Assembly: GCF_000702905.1 (NCBI RefSeq)
Contig: NZ_JNKR01000002.1
Span: 124,001-188,000 of the forward strand
Source: Mitsuokella jalaludinii DSM 13811
Lineage (GTDB): Bacteria > Bacillota > Negativicutes > Selenomonadales > Selenomonadaceae
Direction: 5' to 3'
Length of the DNA stretch: 64,000 nt
The position numbers and the translations under genes are program-made. Shown in pieces: positions 49,101 through 57,900 of the stretch (the first letter of the stretch is position 1; each line of letters starts with the position of its first letter). The notes beneath the pieces are model-generated. The model was not told where the DNA came from, did no database searches, and saw nothing but the letters and a program-made list of their open reading frames with translations.

Positions 49101-52100
49101 TTTCCAGCGCCCAACGTAGACGGAATGATTGTGATGCCCTTGCCATTCTGAACCGTCTCGCTCGTCTTATTCCCCTTGGCATCCTTTGTTACCGTGGTGA
49201 CGCTGGTCAAGTCAGTGAGTTCTTTAGCGAGGCGAATGGTCAACGTATCTGTACCATTTGAAACAACGCCGACGTTATTTCCTGTCGACAGAGCATCCAG
49301 CTTTGTGACTCCACCGACAATATTGGTCTGTTCATTGAGCTTGCGGCTGAATGCATTCGCCTTTGCATCGATGGCCTGTACATCACCGGCATACTTCTGA
49401 CCGTCATCCATCGTGGCGACTTCATAGGTAGTGTTGCCGTTCTTGTACTGGATGCGCGGAGCTTGGGTCGTGGTTGTCTGCTGTTCCCCTTCACCACTGG
49501 TCGTTTTGGTATTCTTACTATCATCCAGTGTAGGATCAGACATGATTGTCGACATCTGGATGGACGTGCTCGTGCCATCTGTCCCCTTCGGACCGGTCAG
49601 GCCGATGGAACCATCCTGGCCGTTGATGGCAACGGAAGAACCGTTCTTGCCATTGACCGTAATAGAACCATTAGTGCCCGGCACATCCTGCTGCTTATCA
49701 TCTTTGCTATCAGCAGACCCCAAGTTGAGGTTGTCCTTCGTGGCGATCGAGATCTTGCCTTTATCCTGGGTCAAGGAAATATTCTTGCCGGCATCGATTG
49801 TCACGGTATCGCCCGGATGGATTAAGGTCTCTTTGTTGCCAGTCACCGCACCTTCGGACGATGATGCGGTCAGCTTGAAGCCGGAGTTGTTGATGGCATC
49901 TGCCACGCTATTGCCTGTTACATAGGCATTCTCGTTTGTAACAGGTTTTCTGTCACTGCCTGTATATGTCGGATTGGTAACGGTAACCTTACCAGTTGCC
50001 ACAGCACTGTTTCCCGAGCCATTCGTTTCCGGCGACAAGGTGGCCGTGGCAATCTTCAAGTCATAGTTCTTGTGATAGTCTGTTAAATCAGTGGATGTAG
50101 CAATGGTCACAGAGTGGTCATTCGACGTGACAGTCGGCTGAGCGGCTTTGAGCTGGGCGACATTGACGGCGTCAGTATCATCGGAACCGGCTGCTACGTT
50201 GGTAATCTGACGGGTGAGCAGCTTCGTTTTCTTAACAAGGTTTCCATTGTCGTCATATTCTTTATATGTGGCCTGACCGCCAACCGACACAGCACCTGTG
50301 GTCGATTCCCAGGTACTTATCTTGTCCGTGGAGAGAGTATCCGGTTTCAGATAAGCCTTCTTTTCATCACCATAGGTTATGGTTGTCTTACCTGTATTAA
50401 TATCGGTGGAGACGATGCTTTCCTTATTTCCTGCACCTCTCGTTGCAATGGATCCGGCACCGATGGCCACACTGCCTTCAGCCTGAGCTGTCGTAGAATC
50501 ACCAACGGCAGTAGTGAACTGCGAATCTGCTGCTGTTGCACCGGTACCGATGGCAATACTGCGGGAGGCTTCAGCTGAAGCAGCATAACCTATGGCTACG
50601 CTACCGCCGCCATCCAGCGGATTTTTCTCATCATTTGTTTCCGTGCCGGCAATCGAACTCAGGCCCAGAGCTACCGAGTAGCGGCCAGCTGCCTTTGTAC
50701 CACTGCCGATGGCCACAGACGAATCTTCGACGGCATGCGTGTCAAAGCCAATGGCCACCGACGAGTCTTTGGCTGCATCGGTATGAGAGCCCATGGCTAT
50801 AGAATGTTCCCCTTTAGCGCCGGTATTGATACCAATAGCAATGGCCCCTTTGGCAGCAGCCTGTGTTGCGCTGACAGGATATGGCGTGTTTCCGGACTGA
50901 TTGGTCTCAGACACATTGCCAAAACCGATGGCCAAGGATTGTGCACCGGAAGCCTCTGCATTCTGTCCAATGGCTACGGAGACTGCACTATCTGCATTAT
51001 CAGCCTTGGTATCCTTACCGAGTGCAATCGAGTTCTCGTTACTTGCGGTGCCGCCCAGACCGGCGAGAGAATTGTTACCCGAAGCGGTGGAATCGATGCC
51101 GAAGGCGGTTGCGGCTTCGCCGGAGGCAGTGCTGTTTTCGCCGAAGGCGGTGGCGTTGTCACCGGAGGCAGTTGTCGAACTGCCGAAAGCCGTGGTCTGT
51201 TTGCCGGAAGCTGTAGTGCTGAGACCGAAGGCCGTGGCATTGTCGCCCGAAGCCGTCGTTGTCTTACCAAAGGCCGTAGCAGCTGCCGCCTTGGCCTTAG
51301 TGTCGTTGCCGAAGGCCGTGGCGTTGTTGCCGGAAGCTTCAGTGGAATAGCCGAAGGCGGTGGCATTCTTGAAACCGTTCAGCGTATAGCCATTGCTGCC
51401 CGGTGTTGCTTTGTCCAGGGTGACGGGAATGCTCTTCATATCCGCAGACGCCGTTACCACAGGAATTCCCTTTGCATTTCTTACTAATTTTTCATTTTCG
51501 TCATACTGGTACCAACCGCCATATTTACCGCTATAGAGATCCTTGACCTTGGTGACAGTTCCATCGGCATTGACCTTGACTTCCGCAATGCCGCCCTGAT
51601 AGTCCTCTACGTAGGTCCCAGTCGTACGATCGGCCTTGGTGCCGGTCACTACCACATAATCATGGATATCGCCGCCACTGGGGATGCCCATGCCTTTGAT
51701 GGAGTAAGTAGTCGTTTTTCCTTCTGCACTGGTTGTCGTATACGCCTTGTTGCCGTAAGAATCCATGCGCGAGCCATCGGTCAGCTCAAGGGCTCCATTA
51801 TCGTCCAATGCCGCACCGGCTATGTTATCTGTGCCAAAGGCAAAGGACATGGAGCCGGCTGATACTGAATTGTCACCGAATGAAGTAGCGTACTGCGACA
51901 GCGCCCGTGAACGATTGCCAAAGGCCGTAGCGCCGCTGGAAAAAGCAGCAGCTCCATTGCCAAAGGCCACAGAATCATTATAGTTAGCTGTTGTGTTTTC
52001 ACCAAAAGCCAGAGAACGTCCGCCAAGCGCCTTGGTTCCGTTACCAAAAGCCACGGCATTCTGGCCGGTATACTTGCCATTTTTATCTGTTATCGTATTG

Positions 52101-52966
52101 CCTGCCTGGGTGCCATAGCCAAAAGCAACGGATCCCTCAGACACTGCCCACGAACCTTCGCCAAAAGCAACTGATGCTGTGCTGCTGGCTTTGTTCCCTT
52201 TGTTCGCATCATTATAGCCGCCGCCAAAAGCCAGCGAGTTCTGGCCTTCCGCAGTATTATACTGGCCAATGACCATCGCTCCCTGTCCAGTTGCGACAGC
52301 ATTCGTGCCAATGGCAATAGAGTCTACCCCTTGTGCCTTCGCACCATTACCAACAGCTACAGAGCGCACCCCAGTTGCCTTGGCGCTGACACCGGCTGCA
52401 AGGGCATTGCTGCCGGTATCGGCATCGTAATTATAGTTGGTATCGGTCGTGGTGTTAGTAGAGTTGACGCTGTAATCGTGGATGGTGCCGGTGCCGGTCT
52501 GTCTCAATGCGGCTTTGAGCTGGGCCACGTTGACGGCATCCGTATCCTCCGTACCAGCGGCAATGGAGTTGCTGGCAGCCTGATAGAGGGTGACGGAATA
52601 GAGTTCGTCCGTGTTGTCCTCTTTCTTGTAATTGTATACCAGATTTCCCGCACTGTCCTTGTCGGCCTTTGTGGCATCGCTGGTGGCGACAGTTTCCTCG
52701 TTGCCAATGACAAGATCGCCCTTTCCATCATATGATGTGGAACCGTCGTTGCCGAGGTCGATGGTCGTATCCTCTGCTGCCTGGGCGGCCTGGCTGGACG
52801 ACGGCAGGCCGAAGTTCAGGGCCAGGGCCAGCGGCAGTATGTACACACCTCCCGGCATCTTTTTGGCATGTCTGGAGTGCTCCTTGCCGCCATTTCTGGC
52901 AATCTCGGAGACGACGACGTAGCAGTTCTTGACTTTGCTCCATACGACTTTGTAAATGTGGTTCAT
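43112..52966 (-). CDS. Giant trimeric autotransporter adhesin with C-terminal SLH domain, 3,284 aa
   Basis: Surface adhesin of the YadA/type Vc kind. An extended signal peptide (MNHIYKVVWSKVKNCYVVVS, cleavage near residue 64) is followed by YadA-like head repeats at about 185-840 (units such as NATAFGLSTTASG and SIAIGTNAVATG). Then come more than 2,000 residues of stalk built of large near-identical modules. Each mixes collagen-like Gly-X-Y runs (GKDGKDGRDG), coiled coil and neck motifs (VSGRAATEDQL). The anchor lies at about 3000-3100 (FAVGYGNYRGANAAAVGAFY). An unusual tail follows: coiled coil, an SLH domain (about 3150-3199) and a charged end. The start at 52966 has GGGGGAAG; the longer open frame has no signal. 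GC content is lower than in neighbours. Confidence 0.93.
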   Translation of the reverse strand: MNHIYKVVWSKVKNCYVVVSEIARNGGKEHSRHAKKMPGGVYILPLALALNFGLPSSSQAAQAAEDTTIDLGNDGSTSYDGKGDLVIGNEETVATSDATKADKDSAGNLVYNYKKEDNTDELYSVTLYQAASNSIAAGTEDTDAVNVAQLKAALRQTGTGTIHDYSVNSTNTTTDTNYNYDADTGSNALAAGVSAKATGVRSVAVGNGAKAQGVDSIAIGTNAVATGQGAMVIGQYNTAEGQNSLAFGGGYNDANKGNKASSTASVAFGEGSWAVSEGSVAFGYGTQAGNTITDKNGKYTGQNAVAFGNGTKALGGRSLAFGENTTANYNDSVAFGNGAAAFSSGATAFGNRSRALSQYATSFGDNSVSAGSMSFAFGTDNIAGAALDDNGALELTDGSRMDSYGNKAYTTTSAEGKTTTYSIKGMGIPSGGDIHDYVVVTGTKADRTTGTYVEDYQGGIAEVKVNADGTVTKVKDLYSGKYGGWYQYDENEKLVRNAKGIPVVTASADMKSIPVTLDKATPGSNGYTLNGFKNATAFGYSTEASGNNATAFGNDTKAKAAAATAFGKTTTASGDNATAFGLSTTASGKQTTAFGSSTTASGDNATAFGENSTASGEAATAFGIDSTASGNNSLAGLGGTASNENSIALGKDTKADNADSAVSVAIGQNAEASGAQSLAIGFGNVSETNQSGNTPYPVSATQAAAKGAIAIGINTGAKGEHSIAMGSHTDAAKDSSVAIGFDTHAVEDSSVAIGSGTKAAGRYSVALGLSSIAGTETNDEKNPLDGGGSVAIGYAASAEASRSIAIGTGATAADSQFTTAVGDSTTAQAEGSVAIGAGSIATRGAGNKESIVSTDINTGKTTITYGDEKKAYLKPDTLSTDKISTWESTTGAVSVGGQATYKEYDDNGNLVKKTKLLTRQITNVAAGSDDTDAVNVAQLKAAQPTVTSNDHSVTIATSTDLTDYHKNYDLKIATATLSPETNGSGNSAVATGKVTVTNPTYTGSDRKPVTNENAYVTGNSVADAINNSGFKLTASSSEGAVTGNKETLIHPGDTVTIDAGKNISLTQDKGKISIATKDNLNLGSADSKDDKQQDVPGTNGSITVNGKNGSSVAINGQDGSIGLTGPKGTDGTSTSIQMSTIMSDPTLDDSKNTKTTSGEGEQQTTTTQAPRIQYKNGNTTYEVATMDDGQKYAGDVQAIDAKANAFSRKLNEQTNIVGGVTKLDALSTGNNVGVVSNGTDTLTIRLAKELTDLTSVTTVTKDAKGNKTSETVQNGKGITIIPSTLGAGKTTVSLTDNGLSNGGNQITHVDSGLKDAAGHEVELKNATGDVLNNAVNVGDLKNVQNAVTSAHTAVTVNGSVEAPAVAADGKLGNYTDKEKGNLLLAQKKDTTTGKITYDLKLNDNVILGKDTSDGKDGQEGTIGLTGKDGLPGTDGKQGYSTTIIKTEKGQAGKDGKTGKENLGGTDINRIVYTDKDGSNPQTVATLSDGLKFAGDDISKTVDKKLNETLQIRGDGSYDEKQNTVADDGNIKTSVDNGAVKVSLSDTINLHQAGSLTVGGDKKDGSKTVDDPIVIKHFDDKTLDVITGVDENGKLITAKEGKAGDYVTGLDNKAWDVSNPTYVSGRAATEDQLKTISDAVNKAASTAGKHTVVTVNDKDSSETTATVGTNGKYGAYSDSTKGNLLIASKDENGKTTYNIKLNDQLAIGKKGTPGQDGKDGTDGKFTVETSKGTTVVIGHDGKDGKDGISVKGNDGKDGVTIGVTNGKDGKDGSEGHIGLTGPVSKDGKDASADIHVKNGQNGVDGTDGNNGKDGMDRIVYEDHNHITHEVATMDDGLQIGANAAAKENAANPVSNKLNSTINIKGSDAKANHTYTDDNLTTTVEQDVDGNTTVKVLMDKDITGNSVTVGKDSKDGEAGKDGYDGQEGSIGIAGKNGINGKDGKQGITTTIITTEKGQNGKDGEVGKQGAPGVDGKDITRIVYKNGQDGENGQGGKHVVATLDDGLNFVGDDSKAKPVAKKLNDTLQIRGDGTYDEKTKKSNGNIQTSVEGGTIKVALNDKINLHQDGSLTVGGNKNGDAADGNDPILIKHFDENTLDVITVVDKDGNTTTAKANKAGDYVTGLDNKDWNVDKPEYVSGRAATEDQLKTISDAVKEAATTAGKHTAVTVEGGKPAGTSDYSGENLKLKVTDTNGQKTYDLKLNDNLNLGTVGKDGAKGTDGSVGLKGADGKSSIGLNGKDGISVIGKDGQNGVSITGSNGLNGKDGIDGKIAIGTPGKDGQPGKDAVSISGQDGEGHIGLTGPKGPKGADGKDGQNASADIHVKNGQVGVDGTDGHGGKDGMDRVVYEDHNGVTHEVATMDDGQKYAGDFGDGASVKLNKTVTIKGNVAAGKTKDDFVDGNIAVVANKNGEDGELLLKLNKDLTGLNSSSYATTTRVDGKDVTSKTVVDGTGLKIDNGPSITNTGIDGGKHQITNVASGKDGKMYDTTVEGQENWNNAANIGDVTNIAKSAADGVQAKSGKNITVDDNNKVNLNDHITLGDAANKAKQVDIDGNGAKITAGDGNNKVTVDGSKGQIIAGGDNGVKIGNIAGGDRSLTIYDKDGNATNQTDKAGKYVTNLGNKTWNKDGSYVSGRAATEDQLHQVESNVNKQIADVNTKIDEVDKHHTEVTVNGGTAAKADGSYTDGNLQLKQTTGEDGQKVYDLKLNDQLKVGQKGDAGKAGKDGNVTVETKGGTTVVIGHDGKDGKDGRDGLFVTGKDGKNGKSGVSITGPNGVAGRDGVDGKVGIAGKDGRDAVSIAGRDGVGHIGLTGPKGADGKDGAFTDLSTILGQATLDYAKNVKGKDGDAKDEKASRIHYETTAATKDGEKIVSHEVATMDDGMKYSGDSGSVAVKLNNNVQLYGGAKEYAAGDNIGVVVSQDGDNAKMQVKLAKDLKGIDSIDAKTVTTGNTTINNGGLTVKGDDKHKDITVQQGAVNMGGNKVENVAPGRIAPDSTDAVNGSQLAQRDQAIGKLGGEVSSLDRRVDRVGAGAAALAALHPQNFDPDDKWDFAVGYGNYRGANAAAVGAFYRPNEDTTLSVGGTVGGGENMVNAGISFKFGQGNHVTNSRVAMAKEILALKDYVQKQDEKIEKLEALVGQQGTANAPKRRSILFPDVPENHWAYVYVKKLADRGLLEGYPDGEFKGTRTITRYEFAAIFSRALENGASVDGDMERMSEEFEPEIRELSLTRFRVDRVEGDDNDRHKIERVRVNDRDELVKQKNGEQKKRYRDVYGSVIEKDAPSDAVK
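43370..43519 (-). other. SLH domain located after the YadA anchor
   Basis: Protein reads FPDVPENHWAYVYVKKLADR, GLLEGYPDGEFKGTRTITRY and EFAAIFSRAL, a full S-layer homology repeat. It follows the beta-barrel anchor, so it should face the periplasm and hold the barrel to peptidoglycan. Confidence 0.88.
44300..49420 (-). repeat. Large degenerate tandem modules in the adhesin stalk
   Basis: The motif HEVATMDDG.KYAGD or a close variant recurs near 44340, 45890, 47470 and 49410. VSGRAATEDQL recurs near 45070, 46550 and 48090. This shows a module of about 1.55 kb repeated at least three times. The 46.5 and 48.1 kb modules share long blocks (KHFD, LDVIT, AGDYVTGLDNK). Some modules carry collagen-like runs of different length. 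Confidence 0.82.
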
Positions 52967-53082
52967 CTTGCTTCCCCCATCCGACATATTTTTAGTTCTT
53001 CTCGTGTTGATTTCCCTTGTGTCGCCGGATGTGGAGCGTGTCCTCCATGACTGGCCTATGCCGTGCTCAACAAACCGGTTCC

Positions 53083-53112
53083 ATTGTAAAGTTGCAATCC
53101 ATCTTGTTACAA
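53083..53112 (-). promoter_or_regulatory. Putative promoter of the giant adhesin
   Basis: Minus strand TTGTAA (53112-53107), 18-base spacer, TACAAT (53088-53083), giving a leader of about 110 bases. Confidence 0.5.
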
Positions 53113-53211
53113 ACTTTATGTTTTTATTATTATCATACATCATTTTAAAATAAAAGTCACGTGTACCCTTAATGAAGCAATGCGATTTCGACATATATAC
53201 CTTATCTTCTT

Positions 53212-53224
53212 TGACTTTTATCAC
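53212..53224. promoter_or_regulatory. CRP/FNR-like half-palindrome between adhesin and cfa
   Basis: The minus strand reads GTGATAAAAGTCA, identical over 13 bases to the operator at 6981-6994 except that the last C is missing. AAAAGTCACGTG occurs again near 53152-53163. It could affect either divergent gene. Confidence 0.35.
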
Positions 53225-53428
53225 GTTCGATTAACATTGCTCCAAACAAGCGGTCTATTCGGAGTCTTTCTCGCGTCTTTCGCTGTTGCAGGAACAGAAT
53301 GCAGCATGAGGGTCCTTCTTCCCGCTCTTTTTACTCAAAAGAGGATTTTGCTTGCACGATGTCGAAGATTCCTGAAACACTTGAGAGAGCCACATGAGGT
53401 GGCTCCCAGCAGAAGGGAGATTTTTTTG

Positions 53429-54604
53429 ATGCATTTCCAGAAACTCATGGATGATTTCCTGCTTCACTATCTCAATCACTTCGACAAGCACTGCTTCAAT
53501 GTGAAGCTGCACGACCGGGAGTACACGATCGGTCAGGGTGAGCCGGAGTTCACGGTAATCGTGCACAAGGATGTCCCGAAGAAGGAGCTCCTGGAATCGA
53601 CGGAGCTGGCGCTCGGCGAGGCCTACATGCGCGGCGACATCGAGATCGAGGGCGACCTCTTCCACATGCTCTGCACGTTCCTCGAGCAGGCGGACCGCTT
53701 CTCGCTCGACCGCAAGGGACTGCGCAACATCCTCTACATGTCGGAGAAGAAGAAGGACCAGGCCAAGGAGGTCTCGTCCCATTACGATTTGGGCAATGAA
53801 TTCTACAAGCTCTGGCTCGACCCGACGATGAGCTATTCGTGCGCGTACTTCAAGCACGAGGACGACACGCTCGAGCAGGCGCAGCGCAACAAGGTGGACT
53901 ACATCCTCGAGAAGCTCTACCTCAAGAAGGGCATGACGCTCTTAGACATCGGCTGCGGCTGGGGCTTTTTGCTCATCGAGGCGGCGAAGAAGTACGGCGT
54001 CAAGGGCTACGGCTGCACGCTCAGCAAGGAGCAGTGGAAGAAGGGCCAGGAGCGCATCAAGGCGGAGGGGCTCGAGGGCCAGGTGCAGATCGAGCTCGTG
54101 GACTACCGCGACCTTGAGGACAAGGGGCTGATCTTCGACCGCATCGTCAGTGTCGGCATGATGGAGCATGTGGGCCGGTCGAACTACGCGACGTACATGG
54201 AGACGGCAAACCACCTGCTGAAGGACGGCGGCATCTTCCTCCTGCACACGATCACGGGCCACGATGAGGTGGTATCGGAGCCGTGGATCCGCAAGTACAT
54301 CTTCCCGGGCGGGACGCTGCCGTCGCTGCGCGAGCTCATCTCGCACGCCTACGATGCGGACTTCCGCGTGCTCGATGTGGAGAGCCTGCGGCGCCACTAC
54401 TATCGGACGCTGATGTGCTGGTACCACAATTTCCTCAAGGTCCACGATGTGGTCGCGGGCTGGAAGGACGAGTCGTTCGTGCGGATGTGGGATCTCTATC
54501 TCGCGGGGTGTGCGGCGGCGTTCTACATCGGGTACATCGATATCCACCAGGTGCTGATGACGAAGGGCAACAACAATGAGCTGCCGATGACACGCTGGTA
54601 TTAA
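53429..54604 (+). CDS. cfa: Cyclopropane-fatty-acyl-phospholipid synthase
   Basis: A 391-aa AdoMet-dependent enzyme that adds a methylene bridge to unsaturated phospholipid chains. N-terminal lipid-binding part (HCFNVKLHDREYTIGQGEPE, ALGEAYMRGDIEIEGDLFHM). Then SSHYDLGNEFYKLWLDPTMS, the AdoMet site TLLDIGCGWGFLLIEAAKKY, DRIVSVGMMEHVGRSNYATY and the C-terminal FLKVHDVVAGW. The start at 53429 has AGAAGGGAG; the longer open frame upstream is leader, containing a GAGCCAC/GTGGCTC hairpin (53383-53406). Divergent from the adhesin gene. Confidence 0.95.
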   Translation: MHFQKLMDDFLLHYLNHFDKHCFNVKLHDREYTIGQGEPEFTVIVHKDVPKKELLESTELALGEAYMRGDIEIEGDLFHMLCTFLEQADRFSLDRKGLRNILYMSEKKKDQAKEVSSHYDLGNEFYKLWLDPTMSYSCAYFKHEDDTLEQAQRNKVDYILEKLYLKKGMTLLDIGCGWGFLLIEAAKKYGVKGYGCTLSKEQWKKGQERIKAEGLEGQVQIELVDYRDLEDKGLIFDRIVSVGMMEHVGRSNYATYMETANHLLKDGGIFLLHTITGHDEVVSEPWIRKYIFPGGTLPSLRELISHAYDADFRVLDVESLRRHYYRTLMCWYHNFLKVHDVVAGWKDESFVRMWDLYLAGCAAAFYIGYIDIHQVLMTKGNNNELPMTRWY

Positions 54605-54616
54605 GGAGCGGTTCCG

Positions 54617-54805
54617 GTGGCGCGCAGGGATGGATTCCGGCTTCGTCGCTCCGTTGAAATGGCCCTCATCTCGGCTGTGTGCATGGAGGCGGTGCGCCGC
54701 CTGCCGCGGCGGACTTTCATCGACTGCTCTTGCGCATGCGACTGAGGGCCAGCCCTGCGGGCGGTCACTTCGCTTCTGCAGGCGGAATCCATCCCTGCGC
54801 TGAAG
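54617..54805. repeat. Palindromic repeat element E
   Basis: Perfect 18-bp arms GCGCAGGGATGGATTCCG (54622-54639) and complement (54783-54800). Inside: GGCTTCGTCGCTCCGTTGAA, ATGGCCCTCA, the core GCCGCCTGCCGCGGCGG, TTTCATCGACTGC and GAGGGCCAGCCCTGCGGGCG. Located between cfa and the PFOR terminator. Confidence 0.82.
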
Positions 54806-54892
54806 GTACGCTACTGCAAACGAGGGCGCTCGGGGCCCCCCCCTGCCCCATTGCGCGATTGCCTTGACTTGGTTCGCGAAACATTGGCAAAT

Positions 54893-54925
54893 AAAAAAGG
54901 CCTGTCCAAATGGACAGGTCTTTTT
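54893..54925. terminator. Bidirectional terminator between cfa and PFOR
   Basis: A perfect GACCTGTCC-type stem (AGGCCTGTCC with GGACAGGTCT) around AAAT, with A6 on one side and T5 on the other. Confidence 0.85.
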
Positions 54926-54942
54926 CTATGCCCTGCTGGCGA

Positions 54943-57900
54943 TTATTTGCCGGCGAGGGTCTTGTAGTTGTTGTAGCGGATTTCGGCGTCGCGCTGGGTT
55001 TTCTCGAAGAGGGCTTCGGCTGCTTCTGGGAAGGTGCGCTTGAGGTTGATGTAGCGGTTCTCGCCCATGAGGAAGTCCTGGAACTTGGAGAAGTCTGGCT
55101 CTTTGGAGTCGAGGCTGAACGGGTTCTTGTCGGTGCCGACGAGCTGCGGGTTGTAGCGGTAGTTTGCCCAGTAGCCGCACTCTACGGCGAGTTTCTCCTC
55201 GAGCTGGCTGCAGCCCATGCCCTTGCGGATGCCGTGGTTGATGCACGGTGCGTAGGCGATGATGAGGGACGGGCCCGGATAAGCCTCGGCCTCGGTGATG
55301 GCCTTGAGCAGCTGGTTCTGGTCTGCGCCCATGGCGACCTGGGCGACGTAGACGTAGCCGTAGGTCTTGGCCATGAGGCCGAGATCCTTCTTGCGGGTCT
55401 TCTTGCCCGTGGCGGCGAACTGTGCAATCGCTGCTGCCGGCGTTGCCTTGGATGCCTGGCCGCCGGTGTTGGAGTAAACTTCGGTGTCGAAGACGAAGAC
55501 GTTGACGTCTGCGCCGGAGGCGAGGACGTGGTCGACGCCGCCGTAGCCGATGTCGTAAGCCCAGCCGTCGCCGCCGAAGATCCACTGGGAACGCTTGACG
55601 AAGTAGTCGCGGTTCTCGTAGAGCTTATTGAGGAGTTCATCCTCACCCTTCTCGGCTGCGAGCAGGGCTTCGAGGCGGTCGGCGCGGTCGCGCGTGCCGT
55701 TGCCGTTGTCGAGGTTCTCTACCCAGTCCTTGAGGGCTGCCTGGAGGTCTTCGCTGCCAAGGCCTTCTTCGATGGCCTTCTTGGCGTCATCGGCGAGGCC
55801 GTTGCGGACGGACTGCGTGCCGAGGAACATGCCGAGGCCGAACTCTGCGTTGTCCTCGAACAGGGAGTTGTCCCAAGCCGGGCCGTGGCCCTTGGCGTTC
55901 GTCGTGTACGGCATGGCCGGTGCGCTGCCGCCCCAGATGGAGGTGCAGCCCGTGGCATTGGCAATCATCATGCGGTCGCCGAAGAGCTGCGTGATGAGCT
56001 TGGCGTACGGCGTCTCGCCGCAGCCGGCGCAGGCGCCGGAGAACTCGATGAGCGGCTGCTCGAACTGGCTGCCGATGACGGTCTCTTTCTTCATCGGGTT
56101 CTTCTTCGGCGCGACTTTCTCCGTGTCGACGCCGTAGTCGAAGTAAGCCTGCTTTGCCTTGAGGTCGTCGTCAAGCGGCGTCATGTCGAGCGCCTTGACC
56201 GGGCAGACCTGCGCGCAGTTGCCGCAGCCGAGGCAGTCCATCGTGGAGACAGCCACCGTGAAGTGGTAATCCTTGACGGCGCGGACTTCCTTGGACGGGA
56301 AGCCATCCGGTGCTGCAGCGAGCTCTTCGTCCGTCGTGAGGACCGGGCGGATGGAGGCGTGCGGGCAGACGTAGGAGCACTTGTTGCAGCCGATGCACTT
56401 CTGGGCGTTCCAGACTGGCACGTTGATGGCCGTGCCGCGCTTCTCGTAGGCGGCACCGCCGAGCGGGTACGTGCCGTCGGCGCGGTCGCCGGCGAACTTC
56501 GAGACCGGCAGCTTGTCGCCTTCCTGGCGGTTCATGACCTCCTGGACCTCGGTGATGAACTCCGGCAGGTCGCGCTTCTCCTGCGGCTCGTCTTCGGCAT
56601 CAGCCCACGAGCTCGGCACTTCGACCTTGTGCAGGGCCTCGATGCCCTGGTCGATGGCGCCGTTGTTCATGTCGACGATGTTCTGGCCCTTGCGGCCGTA
56701 CGAGGTCACGACGGCTTCCTTGAGGTAGGTCACGGCCGTCTCGATCGGGATGATGTTCGCAAGTTTGAAGAACGCGGACTGCATGACCATGTTGAAGCGG
56801 CCGCCGAGGCCGAGGCCCTTGGCAATCGACACAGCGTTGACCGTGTAGAACTGGATCTCGTTCTTGGCGATGTAGCGCTTCATGGCCGCCGGCAGGTGCT
56901 TCGTGAGCTCCTCGTCGCTCCAGACCGTGTTGAGGAGGAACGTGCCGCCCTTCTTGAGGCCGGCGAGCAGGTCGTACTTGTAGACGTACGACTGCTGCGA
57001 GCAGGAGATAAAGTCGGCCTTGTTGATGAGGTACGGGCTCGTGATTGGGGACTTGCCGAAGCGCAGGTGCGACATCGTGATGCCGCCCGACTTCTTGGAG
57101 TCATAGGCGAAGTACGCCTGGGCGTACATGTCCGTCTTGTCGCCGATGATCTTGATCGCGCTCTTGTTGGCGCCGACCGTGCCGTCGGAGCCGAGGCCCC
57201 AGAACTTGCAGGCCGTCGTGCCCTCTGGAGTGAGGTCGACATCCGTCAGCGCCGGCGTCAGGCTCGTGTGCGTGACATCGTCGTCGATGCCGATCGTGAA
57301 GCCGTCCTTCGGCGCGTCTTTCTTGAGTTCTTCAAAGACGGCGAAGATCTGGTCCGGCGTCGTGTCCTTGCCGCCGAGGCCGAAGCGGCCGCCGATGATC
57401 GTCGGGTGCATGTCAGAATGGTAGAAGGCTGCCTTAACATCGAGGTAGAGCGGCTCGCCGAGCGAACCCGGCTCCTTCGTGTGGTCGAGGACGGCGACTT
57501 TCTCGATCGTCTTCGGCAGGAACTTGAAGAAGTGCTCGATGGAGAACGGACGGTAGAGGTGTACGTTCAAGAGACCGACCTTCTCCCCCTTCGCGTTGAG
57601 GTAGTCGACCGTCTCCTGGACCGTCTGGCAGACGGAGCCCATGGCGATGATGATGCGGTCGGCATCCTTCGCGCCGTAGTAGTCGAAGAGATGATGCTCG
57701 CGGCCCGTGACCTTTGCGAGGTCAGCCATGGCCTCCTCGACGAGCTGCGGCAGCGCGTCGTAGAAGCTGTTGGCCGCTTCACGCGACTGGAAGTAGATGT
57801 CCGGGTTCGTCGCGGAGCCGCGCAGGACCGGGTGGTCCGGGTTCAGCGCGCGGCGGCGGAAGGCCTTGACGGCATCCCAGTCGAGAAGCTTTGCAAGGTC

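Noticed and set aside
54605-54892. Small genes in the cfa-PFOR gap and in the 60.3-60.7 kb gap
   Set aside because: Open frames there follow the palindromic repeat in several registers, lack ribosome binding sites, and recur only because the repeats recur.
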